From an uncultured Pseudomonadota bacterium (lineage in GTDB: Bacteria; Myxococcota_A; UBA796; SXON01), in NCBI GenBank assembly GCA_903900265.1, contig CAIUMM010000081.1, positions 1 to 49,063 on the forward strand: DNA of 49,063 nucleotides. The letters are read 5' to 3'. Each line of letters begins with the position of its first letter. Positions within the stretch are counted from its first letter, which is position 1. The position numbers were made by a program, and so were the translations under genes. The notes under the pieces were generated by a model. That model saw only the letters and a list, made by a program, of their open reading frames with translations, was not told the origin of the DNA and ran no database searches. Shown one piece after another: positions 8,341 through 16,843 of this stretch.

Positions 8341-9027
8341 ATGGGAGCACAGTGGAAACACGCCGGCCGCATGGCTGCTGGCGCTGCAAAGGGCGCGCTG
8401 TTCACGCGTCTCTCCAAAGAGATCACCGTCGCCGCGCGCGCAGGGGACCCTAGCCCGGACAACAATCCGCGCCTGCGGGCCGCGCTAGAAGCCGCGCGCA
8501 AGCAGTCGATGACGCGCGACACCATTGACCGCGCCATCAAGCGCGGATCCGGTCTGCTGGACGGCAATGTGCAGTATGAGACCCTGTTCTTCGAAGGGTT
8601 CACGCCGCATCAGGTTCCGATCATCGTCGAATGTTTGACCGATAACCGCAACCGCGCCGCCGCAGACGTGCGCGTGCTGTTCCGGAAAGGCCAGCTTGGA
8701 AGCGTGCAGTGGATGTTCGATCGGGTCGGCGTCATCGAAGCCAGCCACCCGTCCCGCGCGGACGCCGAGGAAGCCGCGATCGAAGCGGGCGCTCAGGACG
8801 TCAAGCCCGGCGACGACGGCGCCGAGTTCATCTGCGAGACCACCGACCTCGACGCGGTGCGCAAGTCGCTGGAGTCCGGCGGCTGGCTGGTCAGCTCCGC
8901 CGAGATGGCTTGGGTCGCAAAGAACCCGGTCACCGTGACCGACGAGCAGCGCAAAGAGATCGAAACCTGGGTCAACGCGATCGACGAGAACGACGACGTA
9001 CATCGCGTCTACGTCGCGTTGGCGTAG
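8341..9027 (+). CDS. YebC/PmpR family protein (TACO1-like)
   Basis: 228 residues, normal family length. N-terminal block MGAQWKHAGRMAAGAAKGALFTRLSKEI corresponds to the family signature (GHSKW-xxIKHRKAxxDAKRGKxFTKLxREI in relatives), here with GAQWKHAG. Other marks are DNNPRLRAALEAARKQSMTRDTIDRAIKRG, EGFTPHQVPIIVE, NRAAADVR and the acidic C-terminal half. Family members were first described as DNA-binding regulators and more recently as ribosome-associated factors that help translate polyproline stretches; the sequence does not decide. GAGGAG precedes the ATG by about 6 nt. Confidence 0.92.
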   Translation: MGAQWKHAGRMAAGAAKGALFTRLSKEITVAARAGDPSPDNNPRLRAALEAARKQSMTRDTIDRAIKRGSGLLDGNVQYETLFFEGFTPHQVPIIVECLTDNRNRAAADVRVLFRKGQLGSVQWMFDRVGVIEASHPSRADAEEAAIEAGAQDVKPGDDGAEFICETTDLDAVRKSLESGGWLVSSAEMAWVAKNPVTVTDEQRKEIETWVNAIDENDDVHRVYVALA

Positions 9028-9032
9028 CACTT

Positions 9033-10406
9033 TTGTACGCCCGTACCGGCGTGTGGATCGCGGCGCTGCTCGGCGGTTGCCACGCGCCCGCCGAGTCGGG
9101 CGCTGCTTCGGTGACGGTGGACGGCTTGAGCGTCGAAGTGGACGCGGCCGTTCCGACCTTGGTGCACGTGCGCTGGGACACGTCCAGCGCGGTGCGCAGC
9201 CGCTTGGCGTGGACGGGGGGCGACTCCGGGGAGGATGAGCCGGTGGACGTCGTCGTCTCCGAGGAGCCTTCGCAGAGCCACAGCGTCGAGCTGCTGGGCA
9301 TCCCCGCGGGATCGGAGGCGCTGCTCACCGCCTCGAACCTCAACGACGATGGAGACGTGGTCGGCGACGCCGACGCCTCGGTGACGCTCGCCGCGCCGCC
9401 CGCCAACCTCGCCGTGGTTCGTCCCGACACCGTCCCGGATGCGCCGCCCGGTCGCTGGCTGATGATCACCAGCGTCGAAGCCGCGACCGGGCTGACCAGC
9501 GTGCAGGTCGTCGACTGGCGCGGTCGTCCCGTTTGGTGGGTGCCGCCTACCGGGACGCCGACGGGGTTCGCTCGGGTACGTGGGGATGGGCGCGGCGTGG
9601 TTTACCTCGCGAACGAGCGTGTAGGGGACGCCGCAGCCTCTGGAGCGGTGGTGCGCACCGACTGGGACGGCACGACGACGCGTTGGGAGGCGCCCGACGT
9701 GCATCACGATCTCTACGAGCTCGAGGACGGCCGGGTCGGTGCTTGCGGATGGGTAGAGCAGACCGTGAACGGCCAGCGCATCGCCGGCGAGCGGCTGATG
9801 ATCATCGGCGAGGGCGGCCCGGAGTCGGTGGTTTGGAACAGCTTTGACGCGCTCCCCGTGGAGCGCAACGACTGTTGGGGCGTGGTGCAGACGCCGACCG
9901 GCGCGATTGACGCGGTGCACGTCAACGGGCTCGATCATGACCCGATCACCGACACCTGGCTGCTTTCGGTGTACTGCACCGCCACGGTGATGGCGGTGGA
10001 CGGCTACGGCGCGACGCGCTGGGCTGCCGGCGGTGATCCCGGCACGCTGCGCATCGTTGGGGACGGTGGCTTCGGTCCCCAGCACGCTCCCCGCTTCGTG
10101 GACGGCGGCTTTCGCGTCTTTGACAACGGGCGGGACGTCTCTGCCGGCTCGCGGGTCGTCTCCTACGCGGTGGATGTAGGCGCAGGAACGGCACAGTTGT
10201 CGTCCCAATGGCGACCGCCAGACGCCGGCTACACCGCGGTGTTGGGCGAGTCCAATGATGCCGGGGAAGGCCAGCTCATCTCGGTCGGGATCGACGGCGC
10301 AGTGTACTGGCTCGACGCGTCGGGCGCGGTCGCCGGGGCGCTGCAGCTGGACCCCGGCAACGTGGTCAGCTCGGTCGCGGTCGTCAGCGCGCTCGATGGC
10401 GGGTAG
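9033..10406 (+). CDS. Arylsulfotransferase-like beta-propeller lipoprotein
   Basis: About 457 residues. TTG 9033 gives MYARTGVWIAALLGGC, a lipoprotein signal with lipobox LGGC; GTG 9051 would drop the Arg and is the alternative. After a roughly 130-residue N-terminal beta-rich region (fibronectin-like), the C-terminal part has the order seen in ASST (arylsulfotransferase) family propellers: DAVHVNGLDHDPITDTWLLS, then TRWAAGGDPG, then FGPQHAPRFVDGGFRVFDNG. In ASST enzymes the His and Arg of these blocks transfer sulfate between phenols. The family assignment is by motif order; catalytic activity is an inference. The frame continues upstream inside the previous gene, where no signal peptide would exist. 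Confidence 0.75.
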   Translation: MYARTGVWIAALLGGCHAPAESGAASVTVDGLSVEVDAAVPTLVHVRWDTSSAVRSRLAWTGGDSGEDEPVDVVVSEEPSQSHSVELLGIPAGSEALLTASNLNDDGDVVGDADASVTLAAPPANLAVVRPDTVPDAPPGRWLMITSVEAATGLTSVQVVDWRGRPVWWVPPTGTPTGFARVRGDGRGVVYLANERVGDAAASGAVVRTDWDGTTTRWEAPDVHHDLYELEDGRVGACGWVEQTVNGQRIAGERLMIIGEGGPESVVWNSFDALPVERNDCWGVVQTPTGAIDAVHVNGLDHDPITDTWLLSVYCTATVMAVDGYGATRWAAGGDPGTLRIVGDGGFGPQHAPRFVDGGFRVFDNGRDVSAGSRVVSYAVDVGAGTAQLSSQWRPPDAGYTAVLGESNDAGEGQLISVGIDGAVYWLDASGAVAGALQLDPGNVVSSVAVVSALDGG

Positions 10407-10409
10407 GAT
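10404..10409 (+). promoter_or_regulatory. TANNNT hexamer 6 nt before ALDH start
   Basis: TAGGAT, including the stop codon of the preceding gene, ends 6 nt before ATG 10416. No Shine-Dalgarno is visible. The spacing fits a -10 box of a leaderless transcript. No convincing -35 is seen. Confidence 0.35.
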
Positions 10410-10415
10410 GCCGGG

Positions 10416-11897
10416 ATGCGTGACCACCTTTACATCGATGGGCGTTGGGTAAAGCCAGCGCGGCTTCAGACCTTCGCCGTGCTGGAGCCATCTACCGGGG
10501 CGCTGTTGCACAACGCACCGGCCGCGACCGCCGAAGACGTAGACGCCGCCGTGCTCGCCGCGCGTGCGGCGTTTGACACCGGCGGCTGGCCGCAGCGCAG
10601 CGGCGCCGAGCGTGCCGGGTATTTGCGGGCGATCGCCGCGGGAATCCGGGCCCGGGTGGCGGAGCTCGCGCGCCTTGAGGTGTTGGACAACGGCAAGCCG
10701 CTGCCCGAAGCCACCTGGGATGTGGAAGACGCCGCCTATTGCTTTGACTACTACGCCGGCCTCGCCGAAGAGCTGGACGCCGCGGAGCCCGAGGCGGTCG
10801 CGCTCCCCGACGCCCGCTTCCGATGCACGGTGGTGCGCGAGCCGATGGGCGTCGTCGGCGCGATCATCCCGTGGAATTACCCGCTGTTGATGGCCGCGTG
10901 GAAGGTGGCGCCGGCGCTCGCGGCGGGGTGCACGGTGGTGTTGAAGCCCTCGGAGCTCACGCCGCTGACGGCGCTGGAGCTCGCGGCGATCGCGCACGAG
11001 GCGGGCGTCCCGGCCGGTGTGTTGAACGTGGTGACCGGGATCGGCGCGGATGCAGGCCAGCCGCTCACCGCGCACGCAGGGGTGGACAAGCTCGCGTTCA
11101 CCGGGTCGGTGCCTACCGGCTCGAAGGTGATGGCGGCGGCGGCGCGTGACATCAAAAAAGTCAGCCTCGAGTTGGGCGGCAAATCTCCATTTCTGGTGTT
11201 CGACGACAGCGACATCGAGCGCGCCGTCGAGTGGATCCTGTTCGGTATATTCTGGAACCAGGGGCAAGTTTGCTCCGCGACGTCTCGGGTTTTGGTGCAG
11301 CGGCGGCTGTACGGGCCGCTGCTTGCGCGCCTCGTCGCTGAGGCCCGAAAAATCCGCATCGGTCAGGGCTTGGAGGCCGGCGTGCTGTTGGGGCCGCTGG
11401 TTTCGGCCGATCAGCGGGCGAAGGTGGACGCGGCGGTGCAGCAGGCGGTGGCGGACGGGGCGCGCGTCGCGTGCGGCGGGCAGCGGCCTCCCGGTCTCGA
11501 TCAGGGCTACTATTACGAGCCTACCGTGCTCGTCGACGTGCCGCTCCATAGCGCAGCGTGGACCGAGGAGATCTTCGGTCCGGTGGTCTGCGTGCGCGCC
11601 TTCGACGACGAGGTCGGGGCGATCCAGCTCGCCAACGACAGCCGCTTTGGGCTCGCCGCCGCGGTGATGTCCGCGAATGACGCACGGTGCGAGCGTGTCG
11701 CCGCGGCGCTTCGGGCCGGCATCGTCTGGATCAACTGCTCGCAGCCCACCTTCGCGGAGGCGCCGTGGGGCGGCTACAAGCAGTCCGGCATCGGCCGCGA
11801 GCTGGGCCGCTGGGGGCTCGCCAACTACCTTGAGGTCAAGCAGATCACGCGGTTCACCGACGACAAGCCTTGGGGTTGGTACATCAAGTCATCCTGA
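10416..11897 (+). CDS. Betaine-aldehyde-type (ALDH10-like) aldehyde dehydrogenase
   Basis: 493 residues. Complete NAD(P)-dependent aldehyde dehydrogenase: IIPWNYPLLMAAWK (cofactor site), FTGSVPTGSKV (Rossmann loop), LELGGKSP with catalytic Glu252, and NQGQVCSATSR with nucleophile Cys286. The C-terminus FTDDKPWGWYIKSS resembles the WGWY ending of plant-type ALDH10 enzymes, which oxidise betaine aldehyde and aminoaldehydes to glycine betaine or amino acids. The converging neighbour is an FAD amine oxidoreductase, which fits an amine-to-aldehyde-to-acid route (polyamine or choline-like substrates). The exact aldehyde is not determined by sequence alone. Confidence 0.92.
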   Translation: MRDHLYIDGRWVKPARLQTFAVLEPSTGALLHNAPAATAEDVDAAVLAARAAFDTGGWPQRSGAERAGYLRAIAAGIRARVAELARLEVLDNGKPLPEATWDVEDAAYCFDYYAGLAEELDAAEPEAVALPDARFRCTVVREPMGVVGAIIPWNYPLLMAAWKVAPALAAGCTVVLKPSELTPLTALELAAIAHEAGVPAGVLNVVTGIGADAGQPLTAHAGVDKLAFTGSVPTGSKVMAAAARDIKKVSLELGGKSPFLVFDDSDIERAVEWILFGIFWNQGQVCSATSRVLVQRRLYGPLLARLVAEARKIRIGQGLEAGVLLGPLVSADQRAKVDAAVQQAVADGARVACGGQRPPGLDQGYYYEPTVLVDVPLHSAAWTEEIFGPVVCVRAFDDEVGAIQLANDSRFGLAAAVMSANDARCERVAAALRAGIVWINCSQPTFAEAPWGGYKQSGIGRELGRWGLANYLEVKQITRFTDDKPWGWYIKSS

Positions 11898-11907
11898 GCG
11901 CGCTCAG
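11894..11907. repeat. Palindrome holding both convergent stop codons
   Basis: CTGAGCGCGCTCAG is a perfect 14-bp palindrome that contains the TGA of the aldehyde dehydrogenase (11895-11897) and, on the other strand, the TGA of the FAD oxidoreductase (11904-11906). No T-tract follows on either side. Confidence 0.5.
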
Positions 11908-13280
11908 CTGGAGAACCCGAGCCCCATCGCGTCCAAGGTGCGCAGCAGCAGGTTCGGGGACTCTCCAGCGTCCACCTTGCGCAACGACGCGGTGACGGCG
12001 TCGACGGCCCAGCCCCGGATCGGCTCGGGCGGGTAGGGGAAAGGCGGCTTTGTGACCAGCGAAAGGTCCAGCAGATCGGAGCTGCGATCGAGCGCCATGT
12101 GCGCGAGAATTCGGCCTGCGAGGCGCGTGGTTCCGAGCCCGTGGCCGGTGTAGCCCAGGCCGTAGCTGGCGCGCCCGCCGAGCGCGGTGCCGAAGAACGG
12201 TGTGAGCCGCGTGGTCGAGCAGATAGCGCCGCCCCAGGCGTACTCCCACTTCAACGATGACAGCGTGGGAAAGTGACGGTTCCAGCTTTCTTTGAGCGAT
12301 GCATAGTGCGAAGGGGAGTGGTCGCAGGCGGGGTCTACGCGGTTCCCGCGGTAGTACGTGGCTTCGCTGGTGCCCCAGAGCACGCGCCCATCGGCCGTGG
12401 GGCGGTAGTAGTTGAAGAAGGTGCGCCCGTCGGTGATTCCTTGGTGCTTTTTCCACCCGATCTCCGCCCACTGTTGCGGGCTAAGCGGCTCGCTGACGAC
12501 GATGTAGTCGTACAGCGGGATGAACCGGTGGCGCACCGAGGGCACGAGGTGGTGGGTATAGGCGCTGGTCGCGAGCACGGCCCGGCCGGCGCTGAGGGTC
12601 GTGCCGTTGGCGCGCACGATCACGCCGGCGCCGTGGGCTTCGATGCCCTCTACGGTGGTGCGCTCGTACACCCGCACGCCGAGCCGCTCAGCTTCCCGGC
12701 GCAGTCCGTCGGTGAGCTTGGCGGGGTCGAGAATTCCGCCGCCGCTCACCTCGACCGCGCCCAGATAGAGCGGACAGTGCACCTCAGCCTGCGTCTGCTC
12801 GCGGTTCAGGAGCTTGAACGTCTCGATGCCGAGGCTCTGCGCCACCTCCATCGTGCGTTTGGCCTCCTCCACATGACCAGGCGTCAACGCGACCATCAGT
12901 CGCCCGCTGGCCTCGTAGTCGCAGGCGATGCCGCGCTCCTGAACGAACGCGAGCAGCTCGTCGACGTTGGTCTGTCCGAGTCGCGCGAGCCTCGCAGCTT
13001 CTTCGCCTCCAAAGTGCTGGATCGCGAGGGAGTGGCTGTGATCGACCGTCTCCGACAGCATCCCCGCGTTGCGCCCGCTGGCGCCGTAGGCAGCGACGCC
13101 CTGCTCGATCAGCGCGACGTCGCGCGACGGATCTAGCTCTTTCAGGAACAGCGCGGCCCAGAATCCCGTGAGACCTCCGCCGATGACGACGATGTCGGCG
13201 GTGGTGGCTTCGGTCAGGCGGGTGACCTCGCGCTGGGGCATGGCGGCGAGCCAGAAGCACGCTTGTTCGATGGGGACCAT
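11904..13280 (-). CDS. FAD-dependent amine oxidoreductase (DAO/PuuB-like)
   Basis: 458 residues. The FAD dinucleotide-binding motif VVIGGGLTGFWAALFL (Gly34-36, Gly39) is followed by a second FAD element ALIEQGVAAYGASGRNAGM, as in D-amino-acid-oxidase-fold enzymes of the glycine oxidase, sarcosine oxidase and gamma-glutamylputrescine oxidase (PuuB/OrdL) group. C-terminal GYTGHGLGTTRLAGRILAHM contacts FAD in that family. They oxidise secondary or primary amines to aldehydes or imines with O2 or a quinone. ATG 13280 was chosen; TAGGTT lies 5 nt before it. The gene ends 6 bp from the converging aldehyde dehydrogenase, suggesting a shared pathway but separate control. Confidence 0.87.
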   Translation of the reverse strand: MVPIEQACFWLAAMPQREVTRLTEATTADIVVIGGGLTGFWAALFLKELDPSRDVALIEQGVAAYGASGRNAGMLSETVDHSHSLAIQHFGGEEAARLARLGQTNVDELLAFVQERGIACDYEASGRLMVALTPGHVEEAKRTMEVAQSLGIETFKLLNREQTQAEVHCPLYLGAVEVSGGGILDPAKLTDGLRREAERLGVRVYERTTVEGIEAHGAGVIVRANGTTLSAGRAVLATSAYTHHLVPSVRHRFIPLYDYIVVSEPLSPQQWAEIGWKKHQGITDGRTFFNYYRPTADGRVLWGTSEATYYRGNRVDPACDHSPSHYASLKESWNRHFPTLSSLKWEYAWGGAICSTTRLTPFFGTALGGRASYGLGYTGHGLGTTRLAGRILAHMALDRSSDLLDLSLVTKPPFPYPPEPIRGWAVDAVTASLRKVDAGESPNLLLRTLDAMGLGFSS

Positions 13281-13285
13281 GCCCC

Positions 13286-13291
13286 AACCTA
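13286..13291 (-). promoter_or_regulatory. TANNNT hexamer 5 nt before oxidoreductase start
   Basis: On the minus strand TAGGTT is followed by GGGGC and the ATG at 13280. It lies in the 50-bp gap between divergent genes. It fits a leaderless -10 element; no good -35 seen. Confidence 0.35.
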
Positions 13292-13330
13292 CCACGCCGT
13301 TACGGGTTCGGAGCCGGATAGTGGCGCTGC

Positions 13331-14827
13331 ATGAAGCCGTCGCGTGCGTTCCTGCTGCCGCTTTGGGCATCGGCCCTCGGCTTTGCTATGGGTGAAGCGG
13401 GCGCGGGGCGCTGGCTCTCCGAGGCGTTGGACCCGGCGGTCACGCTGCGATCGTGCCTCGGGGAAGGCGCGGCGTTGCTGGTTTGTTTCAGCATAGTCGG
13501 GGTTCTTCTTGGCAGGTTGGCTCCATCGCGCCCCACGCTGGGGACCGCGTTGGCGCTGGGACTATGGGCGTTGGTGTGGGGGCCGGACGCAGCCCGGGCG
13601 GGGCGGCTGCCCGACCTCGCCGGGGTCCTTCCTGCGATTTTGGTGTTTCTGGGCGCGCTGCGCTGGCCCCGACTCGCCTGTGGCCTCGGGATGCTCGGCG
13701 GGCTCGCGGCTCCGGCGCTGCGCACCCGCGGCTTTTCGGACTACGCCCCGCTTGCGCAGCACGCGCCTGCAGGTTCGGACGTGCTGTTGATCACCGTGGA
13801 CGCGACGCGCGCGGACGCCGGGCTGCTGGACGGGTTTGGCGGCGCGGGTTGGTGGACCTTTGACCAAGCGATTTCACCGGCGCCATGGACGCTCCCGGCG
13901 ATGTACAGCCTGTTCAACGGAGCCCCGGTGGCCACGCACCAGGGCGGATTGCCGGTAGACGGTGGCTACACGCGCCCTGCCTTTCAACGCTCCTTCGTGG
14001 CCGACTTTGCCGCGGCCGGTTGGCGGACGATGGCGTTCGTCAGCAACCCGCATCTACGCGCCGATCTTGGCTTTGCGCTTGGGTTTACGGATTGGACGCA
14101 CGACGATGATGCGCGCGCGCCGCTGGTGTTGCTGTCGTCGCTGGAACGTCGGGTATCGGCAGCGCGGGGCTGGGCAAACGCGATGCAGCACAGTCGGGAC
14201 GATCGCGTGGTGGACGCTGCGGTCCGTGCGCTGAGCGCGCCCCACGCCGAAGGGGAGCGCCGCTTCGTGTGGGTGCACCTGCTTGGCGTGCACGAGTACG
14301 CGCGGGACCCGCGGGTGCTGGAGGCGGGCGATTCGGGCACTACCGCTGCGGCCGCGTTGCGGTCTGCCTATGCCCAGAGCGTCCGCGCCGCGACAGAGCG
14401 CGTGGACAGGCTGATCAGCGCTGCGGGGCCGGAAGCGTCGGTGGTGATCACGTCGGATCACGGGGAGGAGCTCGGCGAGCGCGGGGTGTTCGGGCACGGG
14501 CACGCACTTCAGGACACCGAGCTGCGCGTGCCGCTCGCGATGCGCATGGGGGATGGCGGGGGCCGCGTGGAAGGGCAGGTGGGTACGGTAGGGCTGAGCG
14601 CGCTGTTCACGGCGATGGCGCAGGGAAAAGCGGCCCTGCCTGCCGATGCGCTCCGCTCCGACACCGTCTGGGTCGGCGGCGTGCGGCGGGACGCCGCGGC
14701 TTTTGCGGTGCGCCACGCCGATGGCCGCTACACAGAGGCGCCCGGGGTCGATGTTGCGCCGGGCGTCGCGGCTCCCATCGACGCGACCTCTCGCGATGCG
14801 CTACGCGCGCTGGGCTATGCCGAGTGA
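13331..14827 (+). CDS. Membrane-anchored sulfatase-fold (alkaline phosphatase superfamily) protein
   Basis: 498 residues. The first 140 residues hold about four hydrophobic segments (start MKPSRAFLLPLWASALGFAMG), so the protein is membrane-embedded with its catalytic domain outside or in the periplasm. The domain starts at VLLITVDATRAD (first metal Asp) and ends near VVITSDHGEELGER (second metal Asp-His) with FGHGHALQDTELRVPLAMR. At the nucleophile position the sequence is SPAPWTLPAM (Thr187) and not the C/S-x-P-x-R that is converted to formylglycine in true sulfatases. It is therefore more likely a Thr-nucleophile phospho- or phosphoglycerol/phosphoethanolamine-type transferase or hydrolase. 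The ending ALRALGYAE is shared with the second such protein at 47122-48438. Confidence 0.8.
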   Translation: MKPSRAFLLPLWASALGFAMGEAGAGRWLSEALDPAVTLRSCLGEGAALLVCFSIVGVLLGRLAPSRPTLGTALALGLWALVWGPDAARAGRLPDLAGVLPAILVFLGALRWPRLACGLGMLGGLAAPALRTRGFSDYAPLAQHAPAGSDVLLITVDATRADAGLLDGFGGAGWWTFDQAISPAPWTLPAMYSLFNGAPVATHQGGLPVDGGYTRPAFQRSFVADFAAAGWRTMAFVSNPHLRADLGFALGFTDWTHDDDARAPLVLLSSLERRVSAARGWANAMQHSRDDRVVDAAVRALSAPHAEGERRFVWVHLLGVHEYARDPRVLEAGDSGTTAAAALRSAYAQSVRAATERVDRLISAAGPEASVVITSDHGEELGERGVFGHGHALQDTELRVPLAMRMGDGGGRVEGQVGTVGLSALFTAMAQGKAALPADALRSDTVWVGGVRRDAAAFAVRHADGRYTEAPGVDVAPGVAAPIDATSRDALRALGYAE

Positions 14828-14913
14828 GCGGTCGGGCTTTTCATTTTCCTTGCGATCAAAACCGTGGCTACGCAGCTACTGTAGTCGCTCCTCTCCCTCC
14901 CAGGTTTTCACCG

Positions 14914-16800
14914 ATGACCACTCGTTTTGGCCTCCTGCTCCTCGCCCTCGGACTCCCCGCTTGCGCGACTGAGGGCACAGATTCGGAGCGCGTGTTCGGC
15001 TCCGGCTCGGAGGAGGAGCTCAACCTCGCCGAAGATCTGGCTTATGAGCAGCTGGAGCAGGCCGACAGCCCGGCGTTGCTGGCCGCGGTCGAAGACCTCC
15101 GCACCTTGAAGGTGAACGTCGACATCGTCGACATGGCCCACACCCGCGTGCAGCAGCTCTCCGGTGGCGTGCCGGTTTGGGGCGGTGAGGCGATCGTTCA
15201 CTTGACCCCCGAAGGCACGCTCGCCGGGTTCACCGATGATTTCGTTCCGAACGTCGTGGTGGACAGCACCCCTGAGTACGACGCCGACGAGGCGATTGAC
15301 CTCGCCGTCTCCGAGTACCCCGGCGGCTGGGACAACCTGAGCGGAGACCCCCTCGCGGACCTCTGGGTGTTGCGCCACGACGGCGTCGATCATCTCGTCT
15401 GGCGCGTGCAGCTGGAGCAGATCAACTACAACGACAGCGATACCGTGCCCGTCCTGTTCGTCGACGCCCACGATGGCGAGCTGGTGTGGTCCTACAACAA
15501 CTTCCAGACCGCCACGTGCTCGGCGCCGACCAACTTCTACGGCACCGTCTCGCTCAACTGCTACACCGACGGCACCAGCTACTACCTCGAGAACCCGAGC
15601 GACTTGATGGCGACGCAGTCGTGGAAGAACACCACGCGCACGAAGTCGTCGATCACCAGCACCAGCACGACGATGCTGAGCAGCAGCGCGATCTACCTCA
15701 ACGCCAATGAGGCCCAGTACGCCGCGGACAAAGTCTACGACTACTACAATACCGCCTTCGGCCGGAACGGCATCAACGGCACCGGCGGCCCGTCGGCGCT
15801 CACCTCGCACAGCACCAATTACATCCTGTCGACCACCAGCTATAGCTCCAAGTACGTCAACGCATTCTGGAGCTCGACCGGCCTTTACATGACCTACGGG
15901 GACGGCGACGGCGTCAACTCCGGCTCGCTCACCACGCTGGACATCGCGGGCCATGAGATGACCCACGGCGTCACGCAGTATGAAGCGAACCTGACCTACT
16001 CCGGCGAGTCGGGCGGCTTGAACGAAGCCGTGTCCGACATCTTCGGCGCCATGGTCGAACGCTCCGTGCTGGGGGAGAGCGGCGACACCTGGAAGGTCGG
16101 CGAGACCACGTGGACCCCCGCCACGTCGGGCGACGCGCTGCGGTACATGAACGACCCGGCTTCGGACGGGGCGAGCTACGACTACTACTCCGCGTCGATG
16201 GGCTCTGCCGACGTGCACTACACCTCCGGGCTGCCGAACCTCGCGTTCTACCTGCTCAGCGAAGGCGGCACGCACCCCCGCGGCAAGTCCACCACCGTTG
16301 TCACCGCGATCGGCGCCGACGCTGCGGCGGCGATCTGGTACCTCGCGCTCACCGACTACATGACGTCCAGCACCAGCTTCAGCGGCGCGCGCACGGCGAC
16401 GCTGAGCGCGGCTGGCGCGCTCTACGGCACGACCAGCGCCGAGTACACCGCGGTGGGCAACTCCTGGTCGGCGGTGGGCGTGGCTGCGGCCTCGACCACG
16501 TGCTCGAGCACCACCTACACCGGCTCGCTTTCGCGCTCGGGTAAGTCGGCGTATCACCCGTCTTCTTCGGGTACCTCGGTCACCATCGCCAACCAGACGG
16601 TCACCCTGTCCGGCCCTTCGACCGCGAACTTTGACGTCACCCTCGAGAAGAAGTCGGGTTCGACTTGGTCGACGGTCGCGTCGTCTACGGGGACCACGTC
16701 CTCCGAGAGCATCGCGTATGCGGGAACTTCGGGCACGTACCGCACGTTGGTGAAAGATGTCTCGGGCTCGGGATCCTACACGCTGACCTGGTGCAAGTAG
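14914..16800 (+). CDS. Secreted M4 (thermolysin-family) zinc metalloprotease, lipoprotein signal
   Basis: 628 residues. The signal MTTRFGLLLLALGLPAC has lipobox LPAC (C17). Residues about 60-190 are an FTP/PepSY-type propeptide that keeps the enzyme inactive during export. The catalytic domain has GHEMTHGVTQYEANL (HEMTH, residues 347-351, zinc ligands and catalytic Glu), GGLNEAVSDIFGAM (third zinc ligand Glu371) and ADVHYTSGLPNLAFYLL (catalytic His loop). A C-terminal region from about residue 530 (TYTGSLSRSGKSAYHP to the end) looks like a PPC-type bacterial pre-peptidase domain, usually cut off. It would degrade proteins outside the cell, in keeping with a predatory or saprophytic life. Longer reading frames upstream run through the previous gene. 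Confidence 0.93.
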   Translation: MTTRFGLLLLALGLPACATEGTDSERVFGSGSEEELNLAEDLAYEQLEQADSPALLAAVEDLRTLKVNVDIVDMAHTRVQQLSGGVPVWGGEAIVHLTPEGTLAGFTDDFVPNVVVDSTPEYDADEAIDLAVSEYPGGWDNLSGDPLADLWVLRHDGVDHLVWRVQLEQINYNDSDTVPVLFVDAHDGELVWSYNNFQTATCSAPTNFYGTVSLNCYTDGTSYYLENPSDLMATQSWKNTTRTKSSITSTSTTMLSSSAIYLNANEAQYAADKVYDYYNTAFGRNGINGTGGPSALTSHSTNYILSTTSYSSKYVNAFWSSTGLYMTYGDGDGVNSGSLTTLDIAGHEMTHGVTQYEANLTYSGESGGLNEAVSDIFGAMVERSVLGESGDTWKVGETTWTPATSGDALRYMNDPASDGASYDYYSASMGSADVHYTSGLPNLAFYLLSEGGTHPRGKSTTVVTAIGADAAAAIWYLALTDYMTSSTSFSGARTATLSAAGALYGTTSAEYTAVGNSWSAVGVAAASTTCSSTTYTGSLSRSGKSAYHPSSSGTSVTIANQTVTLSGPSTANFDVTLEKKSGSTWSTVASSTGTTSSESIAYAGTSGTYRTLVKDVSGSGSYTLTWCK

Positions 16801-16815
16801 GCCCGTAGCGGCAAT

Positions 16816-16833
16816 TATCGCGATATCGCGATA
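16816..16833. promoter_or_regulatory. Perfect 18-bp palindrome, probable operator of the regulator-metH unit
   Basis: TATCGCGATATCGCGATA is an uninterrupted inverted repeat and also contains two overlapping copies of TATCGCGATA. It lies 10 bp before the GTG of the ArsR-type regulator, in the only gap upstream of the regulator-metH pair. ArsR-family dimers bind AT-rich dyads of this size overlapping promoters, so autoregulation is the simplest reading. Confidence 0.7.
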
Positions 16834-16843
16834 TACGGGTAGC

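Noticed and set aside
9009..11549. 846-codon open frame on the minus strand across the ASST-like and ALDH genes
   Set aside because: Both plus-strand genes carry clear family motifs; the antisense product is His/Arg-rich low complexity.
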